In this document: positions 56,257 through 64,000 of the stretch, piece after piece
How the letters are laid out: each line of letters starts with the position of its first letter
Numbering within the stretch: the stretch's first letter is position 1
Assembly: GCA_049700195.1 (NCBI GenBank)
Contig: JBNAVY010000005.1
Coordinates: forward strand, 1 to 64,000
Origin: JBNAVY01 sp049700195
GTDB lineage: Bacteria > Bacillota > Thermoanaerobacteria > Thermoanaerobacterales > Thermoanaerobacteraceae
Reading direction: 5' to 3'
Length of the DNA: 64,000 nucleotides
Position numbers and translations under genes: made by a program
Notes under the pieces: model-generated
What the model was told of the DNA's origin: nothing
The model's input: only the letters and a program-made list of their open reading frames with translations
Database searches by the model: none

Positions 56257-57600
56257 ATGGCACGTTTATTTGGAACTGATGGGGTCAGAGGAGTTGCAAA
56301 CAGTGAACTTTCTCCGCAGCTTGCTTTTGATCTAGGAAGAGCAGGAGCTTATGTTTTAACAGAAAATGCTCATAAACCTAAAATTATAGTTGGGAAAGAT
56401 AGCCGCATATCAGGTGATATGCTTGAATGTGCATTATCTGCAGGTCTTACATCAGTTGGAGCAGAAGTAATAAGTGTTGGTATAATTCCAACTCCAGCTG
56501 TTGCATATTTAACAAAGCTTTATAAGGCGGACGCAGGGGTTATGATATCTGCTTCTCATAATCCTGTAGAATACAATGGAATAAAATTTTTTAATAAAGA
56601 TGGATATAAACTTCCTGATGATGTTGAAGATAAAATCGAGAAAATTATAACTGATAGATATGTTTTACCATCACCTACAGGAACAGGTATTGGATTGAGA
56701 AAAGAATACGAAAATGCACACAGAGATTATATTGAGTTCCTTAAATCTACAATAGATGTTGACTTAAAAGGATTAAAGATTGTTTTAGATTGTGCATATG
56801 GTGCAAGTAGCACTATTGCTCCAATATTGTTCAAAGAACTTGGTGCAGATGTAGTATTATATGGTGATAAGCCAGAGGGAGAAAAAATAAATGTTAATTG
56901 TGGATCAACACATCCCCAGAAATTACAAGACCTTGTGATCAAAAATAAAGCTGATGTAGGTTTTGCTTTTGATGGCGATGCAGATAGACTTATTGCTGTT
57001 GATGAGAAGGGCAATATTGTTGATGGTGATCATATAATGGCAATATGCAGTATTGATTTAAAAAGACAGAACAAATTAAAAAATAATACTGTTGTAGCTA
57101 CAGTAATGAGCAATATAGGATTAGATATTGCTTTGAAAGAAAGAGATATTAATATTATAAAAACAAAAGTTGGAGATAGATATGTACTTGAAGAAATGAT
57201 AAAAGGGAATTATTCTATAGGTGGTGAGCAATCCGGACATATAATCTTTTTAGACCTTAATACAACAGGAGATGGAGAAATTACCGCTTTAATACTATCA
57301 GCTATTATAAAGAAAAGCAATAAGAAATTATCTGAGCTTGCCTTATGTATGGTAAGTTATCCTCAAGTACTTATAAATGCAAAAGTTAAGAATGAGCTTA
57401 AATATAAATATATGGAAGACCAAGATATTAAAAAAGAAATAGAAAATTTAGAGAATGAAATGAAAGAACAGGGTAGGGTGCTAATAAGGCCATCAGGGAC
57501 AGAACCTCTTGTAAGAGTAATGGTTGAAGGGAAAGATCATAATAGAATAAATCAAATGGCACAGGAATTGGCAAATCTAATAGAGAAAAAACTTGGTTAA
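56257..57600 (+). CDS. glmM: Phosphoglucosamine mutase
   Basis: 447 residues, the usual GlmM length. It converts glucosamine-6-phosphate to glucosamine-1-phosphate for cell-wall precursor synthesis (EC 5.4.2.10). The N-terminal [11 protein letters not shown], catalytic serine Ser100 in [12 protein letters not shown], magnesium loop [15 protein letters not shown] and the phosphate-binding [12 protein letters not shown] are complete. Start ATG 56257 with GAGAGGAGAT; the frame upstream has no site. It is followed, with no terminator between, by the glmS ribozyme and glmS, so the two successive pathway genes probably share transcripts. Confidence 0.97.
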   Translation: MARLFGTDGVRGVANSELSPQLAFDLGRAGAYVLTENAHKPKIIVGKDSRISGDMLECALSAGLTSVGAEVISVGIIPTPAVAYLTKLYKADAGVMISASHNPVEYNGIKFFNKDGYKLPDDVEDKIEKIITDRYVLPSPTGTGIGLRKEYENAHRDYIEFLKSTIDVDLKGLKIVLDCAYGASSTIAPILFKELGADVVLYGDKPEGEKINVNCGSTHPQKLQDLVIKNKADVGFAFDGDADRLIAVDEKGNIVDGDHIMAICSIDLKRQNKLKNNTVVATVMSNIGLDIALKERDINIIKTKVGDRYVLEEMIKGNYSIGGEQSGHIIFLDLNTTGDGEITALILSAIIKKSNKKLSELALCMVSYPQVLINAKVKNELKYKYMEDQDIKKEIENLENEMKEQGRVLIRPSGTEPLVRVMVEGKDHNRINQMAQELANLIEKKLG

Positions 57601-57637
57601 ATATTTATCTAATATAGAATTTGAAAGGGGGAATGCT

Positions 57638-57655
57638 ATGAAATATGAAAATTGA
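57638..57655 (+). other. Five-codon mini-ORF just upstream of the glmS ribozyme
   Basis: ATG followed by four sense codons and TGA (peptide MKYEN), preceded by AAAGGGGG with seven bases spacing, ending seven bases before the ribozyme cleavage site. The ribosome site is as strong as those of real genes. It may be chance, the remnant of a start, or a way to place ribosomes near the ribozyme. Confidence 0.35.
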
Positions 57656-57662
57656 ATAAAAA

Positions 57663-57784
57663 GCGCCTGAACTTAAAGACTATTTTAAGTTGACGAGGGC
57701 AGGGTTTATCGATAATTCGGCGGGTGCCCTGCGGTTTTCCTGCAACCGTTAAAAAATCGGCAAAACTACAGGTGACTGTAGCAT
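57663..57784 (+). ncRNA. glmS ribozyme: glmS ribozyme (glucosamine-6-phosphate-activated self-cleaving riboswitch)
   Basis: The conserved core reads in order AGCGCC, GAACTT paired with AAGTTGACGAGG, GGGTTTATCGA, TTCGGCGG, TGCCCTGCGG pairing with CAGGGT-side bases, ACCG, then CGGCAAAACTACAGGTGACTGTAGCA (pieces). This matches the glmS ribozyme class in both sequence and pairing pattern. Cleavage is expected between A57662 and G57663 when glucosamine-6-phosphate is bound, exposing a 5' hydroxyl on glmS mRNA and causing its decay. It lies 52 bases before the glmS start and gives feedback control of amino-sugar synthesis. Confidence 0.95.
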
Positions 57785-57835
57785 AAATTGATTTGGGCAG
57801 GTTAAATAGTAACATAATTTGAGAGGAGACTTAAA

Positions 57836-59662
57836 ATGTGTGGAATTGTAGGATATATTGGTGATAAACAGGCGACACCAATATTATTAGATGGTTTAAC
57901 CAAACTAGAATATCGCGGATATGATTCTGCGGGGATTGCTATTTTAAATAATGACAATATAGAAATAAGAAAAGCAAAAGGCAGACTAAATGTTTTAAAA
58001 GAGGCTGTAAATAATAATGGTTTGTATGGAAGTATAGGAATTGGTCATACAAGATGGGCTACTCATGGAGAGCCTTCAGATATAAATTCTCATCCACATT
58101 TATCGAATTCCGGGATGATAGCAGTTGTTCATAACGGCATAATTGAGAATTACCTACCACTTAAAAAATGGCTTATAGAAGAAGGCTATACTTTTAAATC
58201 TGAGACAGATACAGAAGTTATTGCAAACTTATTAGAATATTATTATAGTGGAAACATTGTAGAAGCTGTAAAGAAAGTTTTAGACAGAATAGAAGGTTCT
58301 TATGCACTTGGAGTTTTATGTAAAGATGATCCGGAAATGATTGTAGCAGCAAGAAAAGATGCTCCATTAATAATTGGGATAGGTAATGGTGAAAACTTTA
58401 TTGCTTCAGATATACCTGCTATTTTAAAACATACAAGAAATATATATTTTCTTGAAGACAATGAAATAGCTATTATAAAAAAAGATAATGTAAAATTTAT
58501 AGATATATTTGGAAGAAACATAACAAAAGAAATATTTGAAGTTAAATGGGATGTTGAAGCTGCTGAAAAAGGCGGATATGAGCATTTTATGATTAAAGAA
58601 ATACATGAACAGCCTATTGCTATAAAAGATACTTTAAGAGGTAGAATAATAAACACTTCAGATATAGTATTGGATGATGTAAAAATATCTAAAGAAGATT
58701 TAAATAATATAGATAAGATTTTTATAGTAGCTTGTGGAACTGCCTATCATGCAGGTATTGTAGGCAAATATATCATAGAAAATATAGCGAAAATTCCTGT
58801 GGAAGTTGATGTTGCTTCAGAATTCAGGTATAGAAATCCTATTATAGACAATAAAACTCTTACAATAGTTATAAGCCAGTCAGGTGAAACTGCTGATACT
58901 ATTGCAGCTTTAAAAGAATCTAAAAAAAGAGGTTCAAGGGTAATAGCAATTACTAATGTTGTCGGAAGTTCAATTTCAAGAGAAGCTGATGATGTACTGT
59001 ACACATGGGCTGGACCTGAAATTGCTGTTGCATCTACAAAAGCTTATACGACACAGCTTATTGCATTATATCTTATAGCACTGGATTTTGCAGTTAAAAA
59101 AGAAGTTATTTCTAAAACAAAAGCTGTAGAGATATGTGATGAATTAAAAAAACTTCCTGAAAAAGTTGAAACCATATTGGAAAACAAAGGAGAAATACAA
59201 AAATTAGCATCAGAGCATTACAATGTTAAAGATGTGTTTTTTATAGGTAGAGGGCTAGATTATGCTGTTGCAATGGAAGGTTCTCTAAAATTAAAAGAAA
59301 TTTCATATATTCATTCCGAGGCATATCCCGCTGGTGAATTAAAGCATGGCACATTAGCTCTTGTAGAGGATGGTACACTTATAATATCCTTGGCAATGCA
59401 AAAAGATCTTTTTGAAAAAATGCTAAGCAATATAAAAGAAGTAAAAGCAAGAGGGGGATATATAGTTGCTTTTGCAGAACAGGGGAATTTACATTTAGAA
59501 GGTATAGTTGATAAAGTAATATATCTTCCAAAAACCATAAAAGAACTTACACCTGTTGTAACAGTTGTTCCACTCCAGCTTTTAGCTTATTATATGGCTG
59601 TTGAAAAAGGTTGTGATGTTGATAAACCACGCAATCTTGCAAAATCAGTAACTGTAGAGTAA
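57836..59662 (+). CDS. glmS: Glutamine-fructose-6-phosphate aminotransferase (isomerizing)
   Basis: 608 residues, normal length. It makes glucosamine-6-phosphate from fructose-6-phosphate and glutamine (EC 2.6.1.16). The N-terminal glutaminase domain starts with MCGIVGYIG, in which Cys2 becomes the N-terminal nucleophile, with HTRWATHGEP and HNGIIENY; two SIS sugar-isomerase domains follow with ACGTAYHAG, VISQSGETADT and the C-terminal KPRNLAKSVTVE ending. Expression is governed by the ribozyme directly upstream. RBS GAGAGGAG. Confidence 0.98.
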   Translation: MCGIVGYIGDKQATPILLDGLTKLEYRGYDSAGIAILNNDNIEIRKAKGRLNVLKEAVNNNGLYGSIGIGHTRWATHGEPSDINSHPHLSNSGMIAVVHNGIIENYLPLKKWLIEEGYTFKSETDTEVIANLLEYYYSGNIVEAVKKVLDRIEGSYALGVLCKDDPEMIVAARKDAPLIIGIGNGENFIASDIPAILKHTRNIYFLEDNEIAIIKKDNVKFIDIFGRNITKEIFEVKWDVEAAEKGGYEHFMIKEIHEQPIAIKDTLRGRIINTSDIVLDDVKISKEDLNNIDKIFIVACGTAYHAGIVGKYIIENIAKIPVEVDVASEFRYRNPIIDNKTLTIVISQSGETADTIAALKESKKRGSRVIAITNVVGSSISREADDVLYTWAGPEIAVASTKAYTTQLIALYLIALDFAVKKEVISKTKAVEICDELKKLPEKVETILENKGEIQKLASEHYNVKDVFFIGRGLDYAVAMEGSLKLKEISYIHSEAYPAGELKHGTLALVEDGTLIISLAMQKDLFEKMLSNIKEVKARGGYIVAFAEQGNLHLEGIVDKVIYLPKTIKELTPVVTVVPLQLLAYYMAVEKGCDVDKPRNLAKSVTVE

Positions 59663-59714
59663 ACTAAGTATAGAATTTTTGCTATTATACAGTTAAAACA
59701 AAGTTTGCTCAAAA

Positions 59715-59760
59715 TCCTGTAGCAGGTGCAGAAAAAATCTTCATTTGCTGCAGGTTTTTT
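59715..59760 (+). terminator. Terminator after glmS
   Basis: Long stem with a few G-T pairs: CCTGTAGCAGGTGCAG (59716-59731) against TTCATTTGCTGCAGG (59740-59754), followed by six T's. The rest of the 300-base gap up to 59983 is AT-rich with no gene or structure I can support. Confidence 0.75.
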
Positions 59761-59983
59761 ATTCTTTGGTATGTGAAAAGATAATTAAAATGTAAGTTTA
59801 ATCGTGGTTTTACCATTATAAAGTTTAATCAGCAAAAGGTAAAAAAGGCTGTTATTATTGATAATTTAAATATAGTTTTTATATTGATTTTATCGTTTTT
59901 TAATTTTTTGTGAACAGTTTATTGCAAAACACATTTTAGTAAATATATAGAAGTAGAATTTATGAAAGGATGTGAATATTCTT

Positions 59984-60388
59984 ATGCATATATTAGAACT
60001 TAATACTATGAAAAAGCAGGAAATGATAAATATTACTGATGTTATTGAAAAATTTATTTTAGAGTCTAAAATAGAAGAAGGAATTTGTACTGTATTTGTA
60101 CCACATACAACAGCAGGTGTGACAATAAATGAAAATGCTGATCCAACTGTTGTAGAGGACATATTAAATGCATTAGATAGAATTGTTCCTGATATTAGGT
60201 TTAAACATTTAGAAGGAAATTCTGATGCACATATAAAAGCATCTTTAATGGGTAGTTCAGTTAATCTAATTATAGAAAAAAGAAATCTGGTTTTAGGAAC
60301 ATGGCAGGGGGTTTATTTTTGCGAGTTTGATGGCCCTCGAAAAAGGAAATTATATGTAAGATTAGATAAATTAAAAGCCTTGGAATGA
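59984..60388 (+). CDS. YjbQ family protein (secondary thiamine-phosphate synthase-like)
   Basis: 134-residue cytosolic protein of the UPF0047/YjbQ family, compact trimeric beta proteins, some with weak thiamine-phosphate synthase activity. Family stretches are FVPHTTAGVTINENADP with the conserved His and Asn, HLEGNSDAHIKASLMG with two further histidines, and WQGVYFCEFDGPRKRK. The start is taken at ATG 59984; GTG 59972 overlaps the AAAGGATG site. The physiological role is poorly defined. Monocistronic, with a terminator overlapping its stop. Confidence 0.9.
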   Translation: MHILELNTMKKQEMINITDVIEKFILESKIEEGICTVFVPHTTAGVTINENADPTVVEDILNALDRIVPDIRFKHLEGNSDAHIKASLMGSSVNLIIEKRNLVLGTWQGVYFCEFDGPRKRKLYVRLDKLKALE

Positions 60389-60396
60389 GGCTTTTA
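60372..60396 (+). terminator. Terminator overlapping the end of the YjbQ-family gene
   Basis: TAAAAGCCT (60372-60380) pairs with AGGCTTTTA (60388-60396); the 5' arm is coding sequence. A T-rich stretch follows. Confidence 0.75.
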
Positions 60397-60490
60397 ATTT
60401 TATCAAAATTATATGGTATATATGGTAATATATATTAATTGATATATATAAAATATTATAATATAATTATTATGAACAGGGGGGAGATAA

Positions 60491-61741
60491 ATGAAGCATT
60501 TAGAAAGAATATTTTTTATAGTAATAATATTTTTTATTGTTATAATGCCAATTTTATCATACGCTAATAGTTTACCAAAGTTTACTTTCGGTTCAAGATT
60601 TTTATATTATGGCACATATGGTCAAGATGTAGAGAAACTTCAAGAAATATTAAATAATTCTGGTTTTAGTACTGGCAAATTTGATGGAATTTTTGGAGCT
60701 ATGACATTAAATGGAGTGTTGGATTTTCAAAGGGAAAAGCATTTAAAAATAGATGGTATTGTAGGACCAAAAACTTATGATGCTTTAGAGGAAATACAAT
60801 GGCAAGATCCAATTGTATATACTGTTAATCAAGGGGATAACATTTATTTTATATCAAAAGAAAATGGAAGTTTTTTAAATGAAGTGTTAAGCTTCAATGG
60901 ACTTAATGAAAATAGTATTTTATTTATAGGTCAGCAATTAAAAATACCTCACCCATATGTAATAATTCCGGAAAATTTAAAGCACTCTTCTAATTATCAA
61001 GAACTAAAAGAAAATATATTAAAGTTAATATCACAATATCCTGGAGAATATGGTGTTTTTTTTAAAGACCTGAACAGTGGACAAGTTTTAGATATAGAAA
61101 GTTATGATTCTTTTGTAGCTGCAAGTACCTACAAAGTACCTTTAAATTTTTATCTTTATACTCTAATAACAGAAGGTAAAATAGATCCGAATATGAAAGT
61201 TCAGTATACAAAAGCTGATTATGAAGGTGGAGCTGGCTCTATACAGTCAGATCCTGTCGGGACTTATTATACTATAAGAGAACTTTCAAGAAGGTCAATT
61301 GAAGAAAGTGATAATATAGCATCAAATATGATTATGAGAGTCGTAGGTAAAAATAATTATATTAAATTTATGGAGGATTTAGGAGCAAATGTAATACCTT
61401 ATAACAGTAATGTTACTTCGCCAAGAGATATGAGTATGTACATGGAAAAACTACTGGCGTACGTTAATTCTCATCCTGATACAGCAGGTGAGTTAATGTA
61501 TTATTTAAAAAATACTATATACTCAGATAGGATATCCTATCCTATTCCATCAAATATAGAGGTTGCTCATAAGATAGGTAATTTAGATAATGTTATAAAT
61601 GATACAGCAATTGTATTTCATCCAATAAAGCCATATATATTAACAATTTTAGCAAATGATGTAGATGGATCTGATGGTTCTTATGCTTATACAGCTATAA
61701 GACAGATTTCAAAGATGGTATATGATTTTCAGAGCAGATAA
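60491..61741 (+). CDS. Secreted cell-wall protein: PG-binding domain, LysM and beta-lactamase-like serine hydrolase
   Basis: 416 residues. An N-terminal signal/anchor helix (about 6-25) leads to a peptidoglycan-binding PG_binding_1 module (YGTYGQDVEKLQEIL to KIDGIVGPKTYDAL, about 38-97), a LysM repeat (YTVNQGDNIYFIS to GQQLKIP, about 115-155) and a serine beta-lactamase/penicillin-binding fold. Its SxxK is STYK (Ser about 210), the SDN motif is ESDNIAS (about 272) and the third box, usually KTG, reads HKIG (about 359). The combination suggests a wall-anchored DD-peptidase or esterase-like hydrolase rather than a drug-resistance enzyme. GGGGGAG is the ribosome site. Substrate unknown. Confidence 0.85.
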   Translation: MKHLERIFFIVIIFFIVIMPILSYANSLPKFTFGSRFLYYGTYGQDVEKLQEILNNSGFSTGKFDGIFGAMTLNGVLDFQREKHLKIDGIVGPKTYDALEEIQWQDPIVYTVNQGDNIYFISKENGSFLNEVLSFNGLNENSILFIGQQLKIPHPYVIIPENLKHSSNYQELKENILKLISQYPGEYGVFFKDLNSGQVLDIESYDSFVAASTYKVPLNFYLYTLITEGKIDPNMKVQYTKADYEGGAGSIQSDPVGTYYTIRELSRRSIEESDNIASNMIMRVVGKNNYIKFMEDLGANVIPYNSNVTSPRDMSMYMEKLLAYVNSHPDTAGELMYYLKNTIYSDRISYPIPSNIEVAHKIGNLDNVINDTAIVFHPIKPYILTILANDVDGSDGSYAYTAIRQISKMVYDFQSR

Positions 61742-61776
61742 AAAAGTATAAGCCGGATATCCGGCTTATACTTTTT
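61741..61776 (+). terminator. Bidirectional terminator between the serine hydrolase and peroxiredoxin genes
   Basis: Near-perfect palindrome AAGTATAAGCCGGATATCC and its complement with A's before and T's after, positioned between two converging genes and overlapping the end of the peroxiredoxin frame. Confidence 0.9.
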
Positions 61777-62431
61777 TATAGCATAAATACCAATCAGTGC
61801 AATTATATCCTTCCACATTTTTAAGTCTTTGTTTAAGTTCTTGATAATTTTTTGGTGGTGGTACAATGACAGGCATTCCTGGATACCAGTTTGCAGGTGC
61901 TAAAACTTTATATTTATCTACTGTCTGAAGTGCATCGATTGTTCTTATAATTTCTTGTATGTTTCTTCCTATTTCAAGTGGATAATACAGAATAAGGCGC
62001 AGTATTTGTTTATCATCAATTATAAAGACAGTCCTTACTGCACTTGTAGAAGATTGTGCCTGGGATATCATTCCATATAATTTTGCTATTCTCATATCAA
62101 CATCAGCAACTATTGGAAATGGTATTTCAATTCCTGTATTTTTATATATATTTTCTACCCAGGCAAGATGTGATGGATTGCTATCAATACTTAGCCCAAT
62201 TAATTGTACATTTCTTTCAATGAAACTTGTATATACTTGAGTGAAAGCTATAAATTCAGTAGTACATACAGGTGTAAAGTCCCCTGGATGTGAAAAAAAT
62301 ACAACCCATTTTCCCTTAAAATCAGAAAGTTTAATATTTCCAAAAGTACTATTTGCTTTAAAGTCAGGGGCAGGTGCACCAATTTGAGGCAGACAAACTC
62401 TTGGTATATTTTCCAATGCCTCAGTATCCAT
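61766..62431 (-). CDS. Peroxiredoxin (Prx6/AhpC-type with C-terminal Cys pair)
   Basis: 221-residue thiol peroxidase. The peroxidatic Cys56 is in HPGDFTPVCTTEF, with the conserved R of the active site in SAVRTVFIID. After the AhpC-TSA fold the C-terminal extension has GMPVIVPPP and ends NCTDWYLCYKKV, giving Cys211 and Cys217. That is the layout of archaeal/thermophile Prx6-subfamily enzymes that use C-terminal cysteines for resolution. It reduces hydrogen peroxide or organic peroxides. RBS AGAGGTGAT. It stands next to a YtaF-like gene on the same strand but 65 bases apart. Confidence 0.93.
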   Translation of the reverse strand: MDTEALENIPRVCLPQIGAPAPDFKANSTFGNIKLSDFKGKWVVFFSHPGDFTPVCTTEFIAFTQVYTSFIERNVQLIGLSIDSNPSHLAWVENIYKNTGIEIPFPIVADVDMRIAKLYGMISQAQSSTSAVRTVFIIDDKQILRLILYYPLEIGRNIQEIIRTIDALQTVDKYKVLAPANWYPGMPVIVPPPKNYQELKQRLKNVEGYNCTDWYLCYKKV

Positions 62432-62496
62432 ATAATCACCTCTTATTTATTACTAATATACATTATATTCAAATACTCATATATTTGTTATCAGAA

Positions 62497-63123
62497 TTAA
62501 AACAGGGCTTTGTAAGCTATAATAAGTAATATTATGCCACTTAATATAGTTCCAAATTGTCCTATAGTAAAAGAACCAATTTTTATATTTGCAACTTTAG
62601 AACCAAATTTAACTCCACCCCATACAGATATAAAACTTCCAACAGCAGTTGTGAAAGATATTAAAAAGGGCGAAAAACCTAAAAGACCAGCTCCTAATCC
62701 ATTTGTTAAAGCATTAGCAGACAAGGCTACCCCCAGAAGTATTGCTTCTGCAATTCCTATTTCACCAGATTTATCAAGATCAACAATTTCAGGGTTTTCT
62801 AATATATCTTTTATAGAGCTTGTATTTAATTTATTTTCATTAAAGCTTTTTTTATTTTTTCTTGGCACTGCAAGTAGTATTATTCTAATGCCAATTATAA
62901 AAAGCAAAAAAGATCCTACAATGACTGGCAGTGAACCTGGAAGGTTGTGGTTTAACCATTTACCAAAGACTATACCTGATATGCTGAATAAGAAGGCTAT
63001 AATTGCAATAATTGAATTAGAAAAAAGACCTATCTTTATATTTCTAATACCATATGTTATACCTACTCCAAAATTATCAATGCTTGATGATAAAGCAAAT
63101 CCTAAAATAATAAGCCATTTCAT
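62497..63123 (-). CDS. ytaF: YtaF-like sporulation membrane protein (MntP-related)
   Basis: 208-residue integral membrane protein with about six helices in two repeated halves: ILGFALSSSIDNFGVGITYG at the N terminus and LLGVALSANALTNGLGAGLLG after the middle (each cited in part). The halves flank a hydrophilic loop with DLDKSGEIG, an EF-hand-like pattern typical of YtaF. YtaF is a sporulation-associated protein of Gram-positive spore formers, related to the MntP manganese exporter family; its biochemical role is unknown. AGGAGTGAT precedes the ATG. The presence supports a spore-forming host. Confidence 0.85.
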   Translation of the reverse strand: MKWLIILGFALSSSIDNFGVGITYGIRNIKIGLFSNSIIAIIAFLFSISGIVFGKWLNHNLPGSLPVIVGSFLLFIIGIRIILLAVPRKNKKSFNENKLNTSSIKDILENPEIVDLDKSGEIGIAEAILLGVALSANALTNGLGAGLLGFSPFLISFTTAVGSFISVWGGVKFGSKVANIKIGSFTIGQFGTILSGIILLIIAYKALF

Positions 63124-63566
63124 AGTTTATCACTCCTATTATAATGTCTATATCATAATACGCATAAAATATATAAATGTGATTGAATTTATGAAATGGC
63201 TTATTTTATAAAATTAAATTATTTTTTTGCTCTATACTTTTATATGTTATATAATTTTATAAAGTAAAAGTTTTGTGGAAAGGATAAATGAGAATAGCTT
63301 TATTTTGTTAGAATAGAAAGAAATTTAATTGTTTTTGAAAAGCATAAAAAAATAGATATTATAATAGTTTCAGGTTATAATGTATTTTGAAATGCTATAA
63401 GCCTATTTTTAAATTAATGCTTAATAAAACTTCTAAACTTTATAATATAGTTTATAGAAAATATATTATAGTTACAGAAGGAGATGGAGAAGAAAAATAA
63501 TGAAAAAGAAAATGCAGACGGTAATTTTCTGCAATTTTATATACATGTATAAAAAGGATGAGATTT
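63124..63566. other. Non-coding gap upstream of ytaF and the DUF503 gene
   Basis: About 440 AT-rich bases. It must contain the promoter of ytaF on the minus strand and of the DUF503 gene on the plus strand, but I see no clear hexamer pairs. Two very short plus-strand frames (63484-63552 and 63500-63586) have poorly spaced ribosome sites and are not called. Confidence 0.35.
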
Positions 63567-63854
63567 ATGATTGTATCTTATTGTAAAATATTTTTAAGGG
63601 CAAATTGGGTACACTCTTTGAAAGAAAAAAGAATGATAGTAAGTAGTATTATAAGTAGGGTAAAAAGCCGCTTCAATGTTTCAATATGTGAGGTAGATAG
63701 CCAGGACTTTCATAAATCAATTGTTATTGGTTTTTCTGTATGTGGAAGTGATAGTGTATTAACATCAAAAATTACAGAAGACATAATTGATTTTATTGAA
63801 TCAAATACAGATGCTTATTTAGAAGATATAGTTAAGGATATTATAAAAGTATAA
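63567..63854 (+). CDS. DUF503 family protein (YlxP-like)
   Basis: 95-residue cytosolic protein of the DUF503/YlxP family, a small ferredoxin-like fold often encoded near ribosome-maturation or RNA-related genes. The diagnostic HSLKEKRMIVSSIISRVKSRFNVSI run (pieces SLKEKRMIVSSI and SRFNVSICEVD) and SQDFHKSIVIGF match the family. I start at ATG 63567, which places the first beta strand at the N terminus as in relatives; ATG 63558 is within the ribosome site AAAAAGGATG. Function of the family is unsettled. A long hairpin follows the stop. Confidence 0.85.
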   Translation: MIVSYCKIFLRANWVHSLKEKRMIVSSIISRVKSRFNVSICEVDSQDFHKSIVIGFSVCGSDSVLTSKITEDIIDFIESNTDAYLEDIVKDIIKV

Positions 63855-63912
63855 GATATATAATAATACAGCTATGATTAATTATTAATCATAGCTGTAT
63901 TATTATATATCT
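63854..63912. terminator. 28-base perfect inverted repeat, bidirectional terminator
   Basis: Arms 63854-63881 and 63885-63912 are perfectly complementary across a three-base loop (TTA). It begins on the last base of the DUF503 stop and contains the stop codon of the minus-strand frame entering from the right. Confidence 0.88.
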
Positions 63913-64000
63913 TTGCGGTTTTTAAAATAATCATTTAAATCTGTTGTTTTAAGGCTTACTTTCATATAGCCTTCTATATCTCTTTTCCTGTCATCTGGAA
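63903..64000 (-). CDS. C-terminal end of an unidentified minus-strand gene (cut by the window edge)
   Basis: A minus-strand frame open from the window edge ends with TAA (complement of 63903-63905). The visible 31 residues begin PDDRKRDIEGYMKVSL and end DLNDYFKNRKDI. The stop lies in the arm of a bidirectional terminator, as other genes here do, which supports a real gene end. I do not recognise the family. Confidence 0.55.
   Translation of the reverse strand, partial: PDDRKRDIEGYMKVSLKTTDLNDYFKNRKDI

Noticed and set aside
60491..61741. Antibiotic-resistance class A beta-lactamase
   Set aside because: It has wall-binding modules, lacks the normal KTG box and shows no sign of mobility; a wall-modifying role is more likely.
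63484..63586. Two tiny plus-strand frames (22 and 28 codons) before the DUF503 gene
   Set aside because: The first ATG touches its supposed ribosome site; the second has long spacing and overlaps the real DUF503 start. Composition is like the surrounding non-coding DNA.

Overview
The window is AT-rich, densely coded DNA of a strictly fermentative, low-GC Gram-positive anaerobe of the class Clostridia, probably a peptide- and amino-acid-fermenting, spore-forming member; a thermophilic Clostridia relative is possible but is only my guess. The signs are strong GGAGG ribosome sites, frequent TTG/GTG starts, intrinsic terminators after most units, ferredoxin-dependent 2-oxoacid oxidoreductases, a glmS ribozyme, BmpA-type lipoproteins, and a YtaF-like sporulation membrane protein. 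I see no rRNA, tRNA, CRISPR array, insertion sequence or prophage gene.

Layout. 1-1.3 kb: tandem M42 aminopeptidases, then a 41-residue membrane protein on the minus strand. 1.7-5.6 kb: a GlpP antiterminator with a terminator-type leader, followed by two permeases and a binding protein of a ugp-like glycerol-3-phosphate transporter without its ATPase. 5.6-13.4 kb, minus strand: a ferritin-like/VIT metal transporter, single-chain pyruvate:ferredoxin oxidoreductase, a formate/nitrite channel and a YjeM-type amino-acid permease. 13.6-16.2 kb: an HD-GYP protein and a chemoreceptor. 16.4-20.2 kb: histidine degradation (hutU, glutamate formimidoyltransferase, hutI), with the cyclodeaminase apart at 28.1 kb. 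20.3-28.0 kb: an alpha-glucoside ABC transporter and GH13 glucosidase, divergent from a YesM/YesN-type two-component system. 28.9-37.2 kb: nucleoside uptake (BmpA, ATPase, two permeases), a GntR/UTRA regulator, cytidine deaminase, phosphopentomutase and pyrimidine-nucleoside phosphorylase. 37.3-39.0 kb: a second chemoreceptor. 39.1-40.0 kb: an unusual chimeric PRD protein. 40.1-43.2 kb: a homocitrate-synthase-like enzyme with aconitase.

43.5-55.5 kb is the metabolic centrepiece: a branched-chain and aromatic amino-acid fermentation locus. It holds two butyrate/branched-chain-acyl kinases, two phosphate butyryltransferases, two tandem leucine-type dehydrogenases, a four-subunit 2-oxoacid:ferredoxin oxidoreductase, indolepyruvate oxidoreductase IorAB and a P-loop protein of unknown role. 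The inferred route is amino acid -> 2-oxo acid -> acyl-CoA -> acyl-phosphate -> fatty acid + ATP, with reduced ferredoxin as by-product. Upstream peptidases, the amino-acid permease, histidine degradation and PFOR fit the same life style.

55.5-64 kb: housekeeping and envelope genes (PlsC-like acyltransferase, glmM, glmS with its ribozyme, a YjbQ-family protein, a secreted LysM/serine hydrolase, peroxiredoxin, YtaF-like protein, DUF503 protein). The least ordinary object is the 39.1 kb gene. Its first half looks like half of a DUF7916-type barrel, and its second half like the phosphorylatable PRD part of a LicT/GlcT antiterminator without the RNA-binding domain.
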